A DNA stretch of 64,000 bases from Corynebacterium doosanense CAU 212 = DSM 45436 (lineage in GTDB: Bacteria; Actinomycetota; Actinomycetes; Mycobacteriales; Mycobacteriaceae). The notes beneath the pieces are model-generated. The model had not been told where the DNA came from and searched no databases. It was given only the letters and a program-made list of their open reading frames with translations. The DNA lies in the NCBI RefSeq assembly GCF_000767055.1, contig NZ_CP006764.1:868001-932000 (forward strand), in the 5' to 3' direction. Shown piece after piece: positions 63,656 to 64,000 of the stretch. Numbering within the stretch: position 1 is the stretch's first letter; each line of letters starts with the position of its first letter. The translations under genes were made by a program, and so were the position numbers.

Positions 63656-64000
63656 ATGAAACGCCGCCTAGCTGCCGTCGCCCTCATTCCCGCCCTGTTC
63701 GCCACCGCGTGCGCCGCGGACAGCGTCCAGAACGATTCCTCGGATTCCTCCACCATCTCCATCGGATCCCAGGACTACTACTCCAACGAGATCGTCGCCG
63801 AGATCTACGCCCAGGCCCTCGAGGAAGCCGGTTTCGAGGTGGAGCGTGAGTTTCGCATTGGCCAGCGCGAGGTCTACCTCCCGGACGTCGAATCCGGCAC
63901 GATCGACCTCATGCCCGAGTACAGCGGCGCGCTGCTGCAGTACTTCGACCCCGAGACCGACGCCCGCAGCGCCGACGACGTCTACGACGCGCTCGTCGAG
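63656..64000 (+). CDS. Osmoprotectant/betaine ABC transporter substrate-binding lipoprotein, 3' end cut
   Basis: The first 115 codons are visible. A signal peptide with lipobox (MKRRLAAVALIPALFATACA, Cys about residue 19) precedes an OpuAC/OsmF-type binding domain: STISIGSQDYYSNEIVAEIYAQALEEAG and REVYLPDVESGTIDLMPEYSGALLQYFD, typical of glycine betaine/choline/carnitine binders. Permease and ATPase genes would be expected beyond the window. TAAACT stands about 7 bases before the ATG, suggesting a leaderless start. Confidence 0.9.
   Translation, partial: MKRRLAAVALIPALFATACAADSVQNDSSDSSTISIGSQDYYSNEIVAEIYAQALEEAGFEVEREFRIGQREVYLPDVESGTIDLMPEYSGALLQYFDPETDARSADDVYDALVE

Overview
The window is chromosomal DNA of a high-GC Corynebacterium. 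The evidence is gene content and order: gapB, the divergent aceB/aceA pair, rplY with pth, prs-glmU, mfd, then mazG-eno-ftsB-DUF501-ppx. Corynebacterial-style transcription also fits, with many start codons lying 7-8 bases after a -10 hexamer and without a Shine-Dalgarno sequence. I see no CRISPR array, rRNA, insertion sequence or intact prophage. Genus assignment is inference from gene order and protein families; I could run no search.

0-8.9 kb: a cut DUF6882-like protein, gluconeogenic-type GAPDH (gapB), a Tat-exported intradiol-dioxygenase lipoprotein with a membrane protein, the glyoxylate shunt (malate synthase G and isocitrate lyase, divergent across a 402-bp control region with a GlxR-type palindrome) and an RraA-family protein. 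8.9-16.5 kb: a two-gene unit strongly resembling sulfolipid synthesis (SqdB UDP-sulfoquinovose synthase plus SqdX-type glycosyltransferase), then pxpA, a pxpB-pxpC fusion, a biotin carboxylase/BCCP protein and a GntR regulator. The latter unit looks like a split urea-carboxylase-type biotin enzyme. 16.1-18.8 kb: a small unknown gene divergent from a patatin-like lipase followed by a CYP152 fatty-acid P450 that carries the OleT-type active-site histidine.

18.8-28.9 kb: an HNH protein, prfC, an SDR, an FMN reductase, two separate peptidyl-tRNA hydrolases, a nitronate monooxygenase, a dicarboxylate/glutamate symporter, ribosomal protein L25, a HEAT-repeat DNA glycosylase and a VOC protein. 29-39.4 kb: a three-gene acyl-CoA catabolic operon (dehydrogenase, HCDH-ECH fusion, CoA ligase), prs, glmU, an MFS transporter and a multicopper oxidase. 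39.4-43.1 kb: an accessory patch of unknown or surface proteins (Excalibur protein, two related lipoproteins of which one is broken by an in-frame TAG, a zinc-ribbon protein) ending at a 391-bp AT-richer gap beside tRNA-Gln.

43.1-58.3 kb: TetR and mfd, followed by an apparently variable block: a possible 29-codon CPGC peptide, an ABC transporter (FtsX-type permease and ATPase), fadB/fadA, the iron-uptake operon efeUOB behind tandem DtxR-type boxes, and a second HNH protein. 58.3-64 kb: mazG, a secreted small protein, a lytic transglycosylase, eno, ftsB, DUF501, ppx, a tRNA with a UAA (Leu) anticodon but a short variable loop, and the start of an osmoprotectant-binding lipoprotein.
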